Of a DNA stretch of 64,000 nt, positions 22,963 to 31,578 are shown one piece after another (positions within the stretch are counted from its first letter, which is position 1; each line of letters begins with the position of its first letter). Under the pieces are notes generated by a model. It did not search any database. It had not been told where the DNA came from and was given only the letters and a program-made list of their open reading frames with translations. The stretch comes from Tomitella fengzijianii (GTDB lineage: Bacteria > Actinomycetota > Actinomycetes > Mycobacteriales > Mycobacteriaceae): assembly GCF_007559025.1 (NCBI RefSeq), contig NZ_CP041765.1:2724679-2788678 (forward strand), given 5' to 3'. The position numbers were made by a program, and so were the translations under genes.

Positions 22963-24638
22963 GCACCCGTACCGTTGCCACCGTCCCCGGCATCGACCCG
23001 GCGCTCGCCCGCGAGTTCGCCCAGGCGTTCGCCGGCACCAGCGCCCTCCAGGACGTCATCGACACCATCGTCGGCGCCGCAGGCAGCGCCCTCGAAGACC
23101 TCGCCGATTGGGTAGCGAACGTGCCCGACATGATCGGCCGCATGGTCAACCAGGTGGTCGACATCTTCAACGGCCTGGTCGTCACCCCGATCAACGACGC
23201 CATCCAGGGCGTGCTCGATTGGTTCCGCGGTCTGCTCGGATTCCGCCAGGACACCAGCGAACAGGTCCAGGAGACCGAGAACACCGTCAACAACCAGGGC
23301 ACCATTATCCAGGGCATCAGCGATGACCTTGTCGACAACGCCACGCTCGCCGACGTGCCGAACAACCTGCCCATGTGGCAGTCGTTGAACCCCCTGGAGG
23401 ACCCGTCGTTCCCGCGGGTGATGCTCAACCGCGGCCAGAAAGACGGCGCCTGGTACCGGCCGGCCGCCGACCGCATGGAGCTCGCGTTCATCCGGCCCGC
23501 CCGGTCCCGCAAGTACAACACGATCGGCTGCATCGTCGACAACAGCGAGGACGCCACCAGCGACGCCTACCTCGCCGTCTACCGGGTAATGGAGGACGGC
23601 GCCCTGGACCTGGTCGACGTGACCGGCAACATCGCCGACACCATGACCGCCGCGCGCAGCGAAGTCCGCGTCCAGCTCGACGAGGACCTCATGGTCGAAG
23701 CCGGAAGCTATATCGCCGTCGGCATCCTCCAGACCGGCGGCACCACCCGTTACCTGGCAGGCCTGGACGACGAGAACGTCGCCGTGCCCGTCGGCACCTA
23801 CCCGCCGAAGATCAACGCGCTCAGCGCCGGAGGCACCACCAGCCCACCCGACACGATCACCAGCGGCGAGATCGACTTCTCCCAGTCGTGGATCCCGTGG
23901 GTGTGCTTGGGCGAGTCGATCCCCGACACCGACGAGCAGCCCTTGTCTTATCGGGACACGTTCGACCGGCCCGACGGCGGCCTCGGCCACGATTGGGCAA
24001 CCCGCGGAAGCTTCCGCGTGCTCGACCGCAAGGCCCAGCTCGGCGCCAACCCGTCGGGCGGATTCCACACCGCCCTATGGGTGTACCCGCTGCACCGCGA
24101 CGACCACCAGGCGAGCGCCATCGTCGCGAAGAACGACACCCTCCAGGCGCCCGGATTCGTGATGGTCCGCGGTAACAACAGGTTCACCCGCGGCATGATC
24201 GCCTACTGGATTCAGCGCAGCAGCGGATCGTGGGAGGTCGGCCTGAACTACGCGACCGGCATCAACACCTACGGGAGGGCATACCCGGACACCCCGGCCG
24301 TCACGTTCCCCGCGAACAGCCGCGTCACGCTCAGAGCAATCGGCGACCGCTACATCGTCACCGTCAACGGCGAGGAAGTCATCGAGCACCGCGACACCGC
24401 CGGCCATGTCCCCATCGGCCCGGCCAACAGGTTCGTCGGATTCGGACTGTGGGCGAACCCGGCCGGACGCTACGGCGCCCCGCTCGAAGAGTGGTCCGCC
24501 AAGGACCTCAACCGAGAGTTGCTCGAGTACCCGGCCGAGGACCGCTACCCGAGCCGCCTGACCTACCCGTCCGCGCCCGGCACCGGCACCGGAGGCGGCA
24601 ACAGCGACGGCGACGACAACACCGAGAGCGAGGACTAG
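22959..24638 (+). CDS. Minor tail protein with LamG/concanavalin-like C-terminus
   Basis: A 559-residue protein with ATG at 22959. Residues 20-90 are amphipathic helices (DLADWVANVPDMIGRMVNQV), followed by a coiled coil around QDTSEQVQETENTVNNQG. A beta domain fills the middle, and from about 330 (YRDTFDRPDGGLGHDWATRG) to 520 there is a jelly-roll-like domain of the LamG/concanavalin type (FVGFGLWANP), a fold used for sugar binding. A host-polysaccharide receptor-binding role is inferred. Confidence 0.65.
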   Translation: MSTRTVATVPGIDPALAREFAQAFAGTSALQDVIDTIVGAAGSALEDLADWVANVPDMIGRMVNQVVDIFNGLVVTPINDAIQGVLDWFRGLLGFRQDTSEQVQETENTVNNQGTIIQGISDDLVDNATLADVPNNLPMWQSLNPLEDPSFPRVMLNRGQKDGAWYRPAADRMELAFIRPARSRKYNTIGCIVDNSEDATSDAYLAVYRVMEDGALDLVDVTGNIADTMTAARSEVRVQLDEDLMVEAGSYIAVGILQTGGTTRYLAGLDDENVAVPVGTYPPKINALSAGGTTSPPDTITSGEIDFSQSWIPWVCLGESIPDTDEQPLSYRDTFDRPDGGLGHDWATRGSFRVLDRKAQLGANPSGGFHTALWVYPLHRDDHQASAIVAKNDTLQAPGFVMVRGNNRFTRGMIAYWIQRSSGSWEVGLNYATGINTYGRAYPDTPAVTFPANSRVTLRAIGDRYIVTVNGEEVIEHRDTAGHVPIGPANRFVGFGLWANPAGRYGAPLEEWSAKDLNRELLEYPAEDRYPSRLTYPSAPGTGTGGGNSDGDDNTESED

Positions 24639-24640
24639 CG

Positions 24641-25114
24641 ATGGCCTACGCCCCGCAGCAGTGGCGCAACGGCATCGAGGGCGGCACCCCCACCTCTGCG
24701 AAGCGCTTCAACCACATCGAGACCGGCATCGCCGACGTCGACGACGCAATCAGCGACCTCGAAGCAGCCGTCACCTACCTCAGCGACACCAAGGCCCCGC
24801 AGGACCGGAAGATCACCGCCAGTACCGGACTCACCGGCGGTGGCAACCTCACCGCCGACCGCACCATCGCCGCCGACTTCGGCACCAGCAGCGGCACCGT
24901 CTGCGAGGGCAACGACTCCCGCCTGGCCGACCAGCGCACCCCCAATGACCGCAGCGTCAGCCACACCAAGCTGACCACCGACCTACGCGGCGACGTCGAA
25001 AGCGCCCTCCGCTCCGACGACGCGCGCATCCTCCGCATCATGGAACCCGCCGACTACGACGCGCTCGGCGCGAACACCGACCCGAACACCATCTACCTCG
25101 TCTACGAGGACTGA
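24641..25114 (+). CDS. Tail fibre-associated protein, 157 aa
   Basis: ATG at 24641, 2 nt after the previous stop. The N-terminus (YAPQQWRNGIEGGTPTSAKR, FNHIETGIADVDDAI) shares a W...TP.SA.R..HIE.GIA module with the collagen-like protein at 12653. A helical linker and a beta region (ITASTGLTGGGNLTADRTIA) follow, and the end (DPNTIYLVYED) is a common terminal motif in phage tail proteins. Probably part of the tail-tip fibre complex. Confidence 0.65.
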   Translation: MAYAPQQWRNGIEGGTPTSAKRFNHIETGIADVDDAISDLEAAVTYLSDTKAPQDRKITASTGLTGGGNLTADRTIAADFGTSSGTVCEGNDSRLADQRTPNDRSVSHTKLTTDLRGDVESALRSDDARILRIMEPADYDALGANTDPNTIYLVYED

Positions 25115-25117
25115 GCC

Positions 25118-25837
25118 GTGCCGATCTACCAGGACGACCGCACGTTCGAGCAGATCCAACACCGCGGCCGCCCCATCGGCGCCATCTACCACGGCAACCG
25201 ACTCCTGTGGTCCCCCGGCGGCGTCGTCCACGCCCCCAAAAGGCGCTACTTCGGCACCCCCGGTCGCTACGCCTACCGGGTGCCGTCGTGGGCCGGATAC
25301 CTCGACATCATCACCCTCGGCGGCGGTGGCGGCGGCGCCAACGGCAACAGCGGCAGCGCGCAGGCCGGACACGGCGGCTACGCCGGAAAATGGTCCACCG
25401 TACGCATCGACGTCCGCGACCTCACCGAACTCAACCTCGTCGTCAGCGTCGGATGGGGCGGCGCGAAACCCCCCGAAAGCGCGGCCGCCGGAGGCGGAGA
25501 CGGCCAAGGCACCGTCGTCCTCTACAGCAACCAGACCGACCAAGTCGCCGGAACATGGGCCGAAGGCGGCAAAGGCGGCTACGGCAACGTCACCACCAAC
25601 GCCGCCGCGACCGGCGAGTCCAGCGGCAACCGCACCTTTCACGGCTCGACTTACACCGGCGGCACCGGCGGCACGAACAAAGACAACAACGGCGGCGGCA
25701 CCGGCGGCCGCGGCTCAGGAGGCGGCGGAGGCGCAGGCGGCATCTTCGGCGTCTATTGGTACGGCGGCGCCGGTGGCCCCGGCGCCGCATGGATCACAGC
25801 ACGCACACGACGCAGCGTAGAAAGCGAGGGAGCATGA
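25118..25837 (+). CDS. Glycine-rich minor tail protein
   Basis: A 239-residue protein starting at GTG 25118. Residues 1-30 form a short adaptor, then come several Gly-rich tracts (LGGGGGGANGNSG, GGTGGRGSGGGGGAGG) around beta strands, the pattern of phage glycine-rich receptor-binding tip domains that fold as polyglycine-II bundles. It ends in an aromatic FGVYWYGGAGGPG. Overlaps the next gene by 4 nt. Confidence 0.7.
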   Translation: MPIYQDDRTFEQIQHRGRPIGAIYHGNRLLWSPGGVVHAPKRRYFGTPGRYAYRVPSWAGYLDIITLGGGGGGANGNSGSAQAGHGGYAGKWSTVRIDVRDLTELNLVVSVGWGGAKPPESAAAGGGDGQGTVVLYSNQTDQVAGTWAEGGKGGYGNVTTNAAATGESSGNRTFHGSTYTGGTGGTNKDNNGGGTGGRGSGGGGGAGGIFGVYWYGGAGGPGAAWITARTRRSVESEGA

Positions 25838-26310
25838 GCACCCAGGCATGGCCCGACACGTTCACCATCAAGACCCGCCGCGACGACGGCACCGCATGGG
25901 CCGACTACAACCCCACCCTCGAACAAGGCGAACCCGGCTTCGAGACCGACACCGGACTGTTCAAGATCGGCGACGGCATCGCACAGTGGACCGAGCTCCC
26001 GTACACGACCACCTCGTTCTACAGCGCGACCGAGGCCGCGCGCCTGGAGCTAGACGCCCGCATCCCCGGCGCACGGCGCCACACCATGAACGCGAACACC
26101 ACCATCACGATTACCGACCCGCCGAGCGGCTACGGCGGCAACATCACCGTGGCCCTGGTCCAGGACACCACCGGCGGCCGCACCGTGACGTGGCCCGATG
26201 GCATCCGCTGGCTCAGCGGCAGCGCGCCCACCGTCGACGCCGATCCCGGCGCCATGACCATCATCCAGCTCCAGTGGTTCGGCGAATGGACCGGCCGACA
26301 TCTCAGCTAG
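25834..26310 (+). CDS. Last tail gene, Mtd-N/hyaluronidase-like fibre protein
   Basis: A 158-residue protein with ATG at 25834 (ATGA overlap). The central EPGFETDTGLFKIGDGIAQW is the conserved short motif found at the N-terminus of many phage fibre proteins (major-tropism-determinant N-terminal type). The C-terminal half is beta-rich (ITVALVQDTTGGRTVTWPDG) as in small knob domains. The last structural gene before the cargo region. Confidence 0.65.
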   Translation: MSTQAWPDTFTIKTRRDDGTAWADYNPTLEQGEPGFETDTGLFKIGDGIAQWTELPYTTTSFYSATEAARLELDARIPGARRHTMNANTTITITDPPSGYGGNITVALVQDTTGGRTVTWPDGIRWLSGSAPTVDADPGAMTIIQLQWFGEWTGRHLS

Positions 26311-26367
26311 AGCGTGACTCCCGAATAAAAATGGCTCCATCCGCAACACTGGGCATCGTGTCACGTA

Positions 26368-26384
26368 CCGAGTTACAAACTCGG
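26368..26384. terminator. Bidirectional hairpin between convergent genes
   Basis: CCGAGTT-ACA-AACTCGG, a perfect 7-bp stem, lies between the tail operon and the convergent HNH-type gene, overlapping the latter's stop codon. It is preceded by AATAAAAATGG. Confidence 0.45.
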
Positions 26385-27173
26385 CCAAGGCTCGTGAAGT
26401 TCGGGGTAGGGCAGATCGCCCCGGCTGTAAAGGGTCAGGTACCGACCGTGCCAGAATCCAGTGTCCGCCTGCTGATCTGCGGCCCACTTCACTAGGAAGC
26501 CCACAGGACCGACTGACAGTTCGGTCACATGGTCTACGACGATTCCACGTGATCGACTTGCGGTCATAATGTGCGGCCCGTTGGACAGGATCTGTATGGA
26601 TCGGGCGTCGTCATCCCTCGCGCGCATCCGCGCGGCCCGTTCATGAGAGTAGAACGCTGCCATTTGGATGGACCGCGAAGACTCGTCCCCGTTCAGGTAG
26701 GCCAGTAGGTCGGACGGGACAGCAAAGTCGTTGGCGGCGATCTTGCACCCGAAGTGCTTCAGTACGTACCGCGCAAGTTCAGTCGCGTGGGTGCCAATGG
26801 GCTTGGGGAACACATCCCGGAAGTAGATACGTCGGGCGTCGGCAAGGGAGTCCCAGTTGGCGTGGACGTACTGACTAAACAGATCCCAGGCGCGGTCGGA
26901 GTCCTGGCTTCGTGCGTTGTTGCACTCGGCGCACAGATTCGGCCTGAACTTTGCAAGGTCGGAGTTTGGACCCTGGACGTGTTTGACCTGCATGCCGTCC
27001 GTCCAGAGAACCTTCGTCCCTGACGTGAACAGGCCTTTGAGGTCCACGCGTTTGAACTTGTGTTCCCCGGTCAGTGTGGTGTCGCCGCACCACCAGCACT
27101 TCCCATCGAACGGTGTTGAGTACTCCGCCACCTCGTCGGCCGTGCGGTAACGCTGACCATGTTCGTTCTCCAC
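26373..27173 (-). CDS. HNH-type zinc-finger nuclease, prophage cargo
   Basis: A 266-residue protein on the reverse strand starting at GTG 27173. The first 90 residues show an HNH-like core: CWWCG, GEHKFKR (His candidate) and NLCAECNNARSQDSD, giving two CxxC pairs and the CNN...QxxD pattern. The rest is helical and without recognised motif. Its codon use is less C-biased than the phage structural genes, and it is oriented against them, so it looks like an acquired cargo gene. An anti-phage nuclease effector or homing-type nuclease are both possible; no partner gene is seen. Confidence 0.65.
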   Translation of the reverse strand: MENEHGQRYRTADEVAEYSTPFDGKCWWCGDTTLTGEHKFKRVDLKGLFTSGTKVLWTDGMQVKHVQGPNSDLAKFRPNLCAECNNARSQDSDRAWDLFSQYVHANWDSLADARRIYFRDVFPKPIGTHATELARYVLKHFGCKIAANDFAVPSDLLAYLNGDESSRSIQMAAFYSHERAARMRARDDDARSIQILSNGPHIMTASRSRGIVVDHVTELSVGPVGFLVKWAADQQADTGFWHGRYLTLYSRGDLPYPELHEPWPSL

Positions 27174-27264
27174 AGCACCGTCCCGCTTCTTCCATATCAG
27201 TTGGACCTTCGAAGCTTATGTGTACCGACCGATGCCGCGCGGCCGCCTGGCGGTATCCACTCCC

Positions 27265-27288
27265 CCTCCTCCGCTTTCCAGGAGGAGG
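27265..27288. repeat. Hairpin upstream of the HNH-type gene
   Basis: CCTCCTCC (27265-27272) pairs with GGAGGAGG (27281-27288). A second short AGGAG/CTCCT pair follows at about 27320-27334. These lie in the 200-bp gene-free stretch between the HNH-type gene and the IS element; nothing else is recognised there. Confidence 0.35.
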
Positions 27289-27366
27289 ATCATTTCGCCA
27301 GGTGCATCCGAGAGAGATTAGGAGACACCTCCTAGGCCACAGCAGCCCGTTCACCCGCAGGCTGTG

Positions 27367-28462
27367 GGCAGTGTCAACTCGTGGAAGCAATCGGCTCGGC
27401 CAGTAGCTTCGTGAACACCTCCCGCGGGGTGAGGAAGCCGAGTACCGCGCGTGGCCGGTCGTTGAGCTCGTCGGCGATCGTGTCCAGGTAGGGCTGGTGG
27501 TCGGTGATCTCGATGCCCTTCGGCAGGTACTCGCGGATCAGCCCGTTCGTGTTCTCGTTGGTGCCGCGCTCCCACGGCGAGTGCGGATGAGCGAAGTACA
27601 CCTTCAGGTCCGTGGCCGTGGTCAGCGCGGCATGCCGGGCCATCTCGGTCCCCTGATCCCAGGTCAGGGAACCGAGGATGTGCCGGGGCATGCCGCTGAC
27701 CGTATCGATGAGCACATCTGCGAGGCCGTCGGCGTTCTTACCTGCGGGAAGACCGCAGATCAGGGTGAACCTGCTGGTGCGCTCGACCAAGGTGGCGGCC
27801 GCGGACTTGCCGCCCTTCCCGATGATCAGATCGCCTTCCCACGATCCAGGAACCCTGCGGTCGGAGGCCTGCTCGGGCCGGTCGTCGATCGAGACCATGC
27901 CGACGATCTTCGCGCCGGTGCGCTCGCCGAGCGCCTTACGGGGCTTGCGGCGGGTGCGCTTGGAGCGCAACAGGATCCCGGACTTGGCGAGCTCGCCCTT
28001 GGGCAGCGCGTAGATCCACTGGTAGATGGCCTCGTGTGAGATGGTTCGGCCTCCGGCGTCAGGGGAATGCACCATGGTGTCCACGCTGTCGTCGGTAGCT
28101 TCACGGTGCAACCTGCCGGCGATCTGGCGGGGCGTGCGTGAGTGGCGCAGATCGGTGCGGACCCGCAGCTCAAGCTGCGGGTCCGCGTCGATCTTGCGGG
28201 TCTGTGGTCTGCTACGGCGCCCTCGTGCTGCGCGGTCGGCGGCCACTGGCCGGTAGCCGCCGGCCGCGCTGGCGTTGCGTTTGCGTTCGCGCCAGATCAC
28301 CGTCGGGTTCCGGCCGATGTCCTCACCGATCTCCGCGTCGGACAGACCGGCCTTGATCCCGACCGCGATCTGCACTCTGTCGTCCAGCGTCAGCTGCCGC
28401 CGCCCCAACCCACCACTCCTACCGTGTCACCAGCATCATTGCTACGACGCTATGACACCGCC
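27367..28462 (-). mobile_element. IS30-family insertion sequence
   Basis: About 1.1 kb with one transposase. Imperfect terminal inverted repeats are readable: left GGCAGTGTCAACTCGTGGAA then GCAAT (27367-27391), right (reverse complement of 28438-28462) GGCGGTGTCATAGCGTCGTA then GCAAT. GTGTCA and AGCAAT are shared exactly. No clear target duplication is visible; IS30 elements make only 2-4 bp ones. The element sits between the HNH-type gene and the restriction-modification gene. Confidence 0.8.
27374..28408 (-). CDS. IS30-family transposase
   Basis: A 344-residue DDE transposase. An N-terminal helix-turn-helix (LTLDDRVQIAVGIKAGLSDA, EIGEDIGRNPTVIWRERKRN) binds the ends. The catalytic core shows SWEGDLIIGKG (first Asp), LTWDQGTEMARH (second Asp) and SPWERGTNENTNGLIREYLP (Glu), typical of IS30. 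The stop codon lies inside the left inverted repeat. Length is normal and no frameshift is seen, so it may be active. Confidence 0.92.
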   Translation of the reverse strand: MGRRQLTLDDRVQIAVGIKAGLSDAEIGEDIGRNPTVIWRERKRNASAAGGYRPVAADRAARGRRSRPQTRKIDADPQLELRVRTDLRHSRTPRQIAGRLHREATDDSVDTMVHSPDAGGRTISHEAIYQWIYALPKGELAKSGILLRSKRTRRKPRKALGERTGAKIVGMVSIDDRPEQASDRRVPGSWEGDLIIGKGGKSAAATLVERTSRFTLICGLPAGKNADGLADVLIDTVSGMPRHILGSLTWDQGTEMARHAALTTATDLKVYFAHPHSPWERGTNENTNGLIREYLPKGIEITDHQPYLDTIADELNDRPRAVLGFLTPREVFTKLLAEPIASTS

Positions 28463-28510
28463 GTGGGTTAGGTTGAAGCCCACCCCACAGCCAGCACGAG
28501 AGGACCAGCA

Positions 28511-31351
28511 GTGGCCACGCACGACCTCATGTCCCGCGGGACGATGATCGCCAACCTCAACGGCTTCGCCAAACGGTGGCGCGAGAACATCGACTCCTGG
28601 GACAACGTCCAGCGTGGCCACTCCGAATCCTCATCAGCACAAACGTTCTGGTCCGACCTGCTCCGACAGTTCGGCGTCATCCCCGAACGCATGACCATCT
28701 TCGAGGCCGACGCGCGCCGCGCCTCCACCGGCAACACCGGCAGCATGGACGTGTTCTGGTCCAGCGTGTTCCTCGGAGAAGCGAAATCCGTCGGCAAGGA
28801 CCTCGATGCCGCCTACCACCAGGCCCTCGACTACCTGGCAGGCGGCAGCGTCAAACAGCACGAATGGCCCAAGTACATCGTCGTCACTGACTTCGAGCGG
28901 ATCCGAATCGACCGGCTCGGCGACCAGCCGTGGACCGCTGAGTTCGGCATCGACGACATCGCCGAGCACGTCGACCAGCTCACGTTCCTCGCCGGCCACG
29001 AAACCGTGTCCAAGAAGGAAGAAGCCGACGCCTCCATCGAGGCCGCCCGCATCATGGCCCAGCTGTACGAAGCCATGACCGGAATCGACGCCGACGCCCC
29101 CGTCGCCGACGACGCCGCCACGGACGCCGACGACGAAGACGACGCCATCGAACAAGCGTCGATCTTCCTCACCCGCCTGCTGTTCCTGCTGTACGGCGAC
29201 GACGCCGGCCTATGGCGCGACGACCTGTTCTACGACTACGTCCTCAACTACACCCAGGACGACGGCGCCGACCTCGGCCCCAAGCTCCACGCCCTGTTCG
29301 ACACGCTCAACACCCCCGCGAACAAGCGCAGCCCCCGGCTCGGCAACATGCTCGCACAGTTCCCCTACGTCAACGGCTCCCTGTTCACCGCCGACAACCG
29401 AGTCGAGTACTTCGACGCCGCCATGCGCGAAGCGCTCCTCGACGCCTGCCGATTCCGATGGACCCGCATCAGCCCCGCCGTGTTCGGCTCCATGTTCCAG
29501 CTAGTCAAGTCCAAGGAGGCCCGCCGCGCGGCCGGCGAGCACTACACGTCGGAAACGAACATCCTCAAGACGATCGGCCCGCTGTTCCTGGACGACTTAC
29601 GCGGCGAGGCCGACCGGCTCATCCGCAACAAGTCCACCCGCGTCAGCGAGCTGAAGGCGTTCCGTGACCAGCTGGCCACCCACCTGTTCATCGACCCCGC
29701 GTGCGGGTGCGGCAATTTCCTGGTGGTCGCGTACCGCGAGCTCCGCCGCATCGAGACTGACATCATCGTCGAAATCCGCCACCGCGAAGGGCAGGCAGGC
29801 GCATCGCTGGACGCCACGCTGGAGACCAAGCTGACCATCGGCCAGTTCCACGGCATCGAGCTCAACTGGTGGCCCGCCAAGATCGCCGAAACCGCGATGT
29901 TCCTCGTCGACCAGCAGGCCAACCGCGAGCTCGCCAAGGCCATCGGCCAGGCACCGGAACGCCTGCCCATCACCATCACCGCCCACATCCACCACACCAA
30001 CGCCCTCCAGGCCGACTGGAACGAGCTCATCCCCGCGGCGGCCGGCGCGACGTACGTGTTCGGCAATCCGCCGTTCATCGGGCAGTACACCAAGACTGCC
30101 GAGCAGACAGCCGACATGCGGAAGGTGTGGGGTACCGACTACGACGGCTATCTCGACTTCGTCACCGGCTGGCACGCGCAAGCCCTGCACCTGTACGCCG
30201 ACGGGCGCCCCGGCGAGTTCGGCTACGTGACCACCAACTCGATCACCCAAGGCCAGCCCGTGCCTGCCCTGTTCGGGCCGATTCAGCGCGAAGGGTGGCG
30301 CATCAAGTACGCGCACCGCACGTTCGCGTGGGACTCAGAAGCGCCCGGCAAGGCCGCCGTGCACTGCGTCATCGTCGGATTCACCCGCGACCGCGGCGCT
30401 CAACAACGGCTCTGGGACTACCCCGTCGTCAACGGCGACCCCGTACGTCAGCAGGTAAGCACAGGCATCAACGCCTATCTCGTAGACGGCCCTTGGGTTC
30501 TGGTCGCTAAACGACTTTCGCCGCTCTCAACAGAAATCGCGCGGGCCCGATTCGGCTCAAAGCCAGTTGGAACAGCACTGATCATCGAGCCAAGCGAAAA
30601 GCCGGAGGTTAATGCCGATCCGGTCGCGCGCAAGTACGTCAGGCCCTTCCGCATGGGCATGGAGTTGGTTAACGGGCTCGACCGATGGTGCTTGTGGATG
30701 GCCACCGACGACTTCGACCCAGCCGACCTGCGCAGGTCCAAAGTGCTGAACACACGCGTTGCGAGCGTACGAGCGATGCGCGAGTCAAGTGCAAAGCGAG
30801 CGACGCAAGAGAGTGCAGCCACCTCGCACCTGTTCCAGGAAAACCACCAACCAAATACTGACTATGTCGGCATACCTGCCGTCGTCTCCCAAACCCGCCC
30901 GTATTACACGGTGGCCCACCTATCTTCCGATGTGATCGCCGGGAACAAAGTCTATACGATCCCCGACCCAGACGGGCTCCAGTTTGCATTCCTTTCGTCT
31001 GCGATGCTCATTACCTGGCAGCGGGCAGTCGGCGGACGGTTAAAGTCGGATCTCTCGTTCTCGAACACAGTCGTATGGAACACCTTCCCCGTGCCGGAGC
31101 TCACCGACGACATCCGGCAGCGGATCGTCAAGGCCGGCCAAGGCGTGCTGGACGCGCGCGACCAGCACCCCGGCCGGAGTCTCGCCGATCACTACAATCC
31201 GCTCGCGATGGATCCGGCACTGGTGAAGGCGCACGACGCGCTCGATCGTGTCGTCGACCGAGCGTTCGGCGCGCCGCGCAAGCTCACCGGCGAACGCCAA
31301 CGGCTCGAGCTGCTCTTCCAGAACTACCAGGACCTCACCCGCGACAGCTGA
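28511..31351 (+). CDS. MmeI-like type IIL restriction-modification enzyme
   Basis: A 946-residue single-chain enzyme starting at GTG 28511 with Shine-Dalgarno GAGAGGA. Nuclease motif D80-x9-E90-A-K92 (MDVFWSSVFLGEAK) matches the MmeI pattern. A helical spacer follows, then the adenine methylase core with motif I DPACGCGNF near 395 and motif IV NPPF near 519. The C-terminal third would hold the target recognition domain. Type IIL enzymes methylate one strand and cut about 20 bp away. DNA encoding the recognition part (about 30480-31060) is visibly less GC-rich than the flanks, as expected of swapped specificity domains. It lies beside the IS element at the prophage right end. Confidence 0.88.
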   Translation: MATHDLMSRGTMIANLNGFAKRWRENIDSWDNVQRGHSESSSAQTFWSDLLRQFGVIPERMTIFEADARRASTGNTGSMDVFWSSVFLGEAKSVGKDLDAAYHQALDYLAGGSVKQHEWPKYIVVTDFERIRIDRLGDQPWTAEFGIDDIAEHVDQLTFLAGHETVSKKEEADASIEAARIMAQLYEAMTGIDADAPVADDAATDADDEDDAIEQASIFLTRLLFLLYGDDAGLWRDDLFYDYVLNYTQDDGADLGPKLHALFDTLNTPANKRSPRLGNMLAQFPYVNGSLFTADNRVEYFDAAMREALLDACRFRWTRISPAVFGSMFQLVKSKEARRAAGEHYTSETNILKTIGPLFLDDLRGEADRLIRNKSTRVSELKAFRDQLATHLFIDPACGCGNFLVVAYRELRRIETDIIVEIRHREGQAGASLDATLETKLTIGQFHGIELNWWPAKIAETAMFLVDQQANRELAKAIGQAPERLPITITAHIHHTNALQADWNELIPAAAGATYVFGNPPFIGQYTKTAEQTADMRKVWGTDYDGYLDFVTGWHAQALHLYADGRPGEFGYVTTNSITQGQPVPALFGPIQREGWRIKYAHRTFAWDSEAPGKAAVHCVIVGFTRDRGAQQRLWDYPVVNGDPVRQQVSTGINAYLVDGPWVLVAKRLSPLSTEIARARFGSKPVGTALIIEPSEKPEVNADPVARKYVRPFRMGMELVNGLDRWCLWMATDDFDPADLRRSKVLNTRVASVRAMRESSAKRATQESAATSHLFQENHQPNTDYVGIPAVVSQTRPYYTVAHLSSDVIAGNKVYTIPDPDGLQFAFLSSAMLITWQRAVGGRLKSDLSFSNTVVWNTFPVPELTDDIRQRIVKAGQGVLDARDQHPGRSLADHYNPLAMDPALVKAHDALDRVVDRAFGAPRKLTGERQRLELLFQNYQDLTRDS

Positions 31352-31363
31352 GAGGCGAACACC

Positions 31364-31396
31364 AGGGGCCGGCCACCGTCACGGTGGCCGGCCCCT
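31364..31396 (+). terminator. Terminator after the MmeI-like gene
   Basis: A perfect 15-bp stem (31364-31378 with 31382-31396) with a TCA loop starts 12 nt after the stop. No T tract, but very stable. Confidence 0.7.
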
Positions 31397-31459
31397 CGCT
31401 GTGTGACGCTCCGCACATACGGCCCGATCGGCGCCACGGCCGCAAGTTCTGCTGTCTGC

Positions 31460-31476
31460 CAGCTGTCTGACAGCTG
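31460..31476. repeat. Palindrome CAGCTGTC-T-GACAGCTG
   Basis: A perfect 8-1-8 palindrome in the non-coding stretch between the last cargo gene and the tRNA. Position near the attachment site suggests an integrase or excisionase arm site, or an operator; not established. Confidence 0.35.
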
Positions 31477-31534
31477 TCGCTCGTTCGCAATCACCTGCAC
31501 TTATGCGCAACCATCCGCAATGTCCCAGATACGA

Positions 31535-31574
31535 CGAAACGCCAGGTCAAAACAGTGTTTGACCTGGCGTTTCG
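31535..31574. terminator. Bidirectional 17-bp hairpin next to the tRNA
   Basis: CGAAACGCCAGGTCAAA (31535-31551) pairs perfectly with 31558-31574 across a 6-nt loop, giving A-rich/T-rich stem ends usable in both directions. It lies 4 nt beyond the tRNA 3' end and would terminate the tRNA transcript. Confidence 0.7.
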
Positions 31575-31578
31575 CTTG

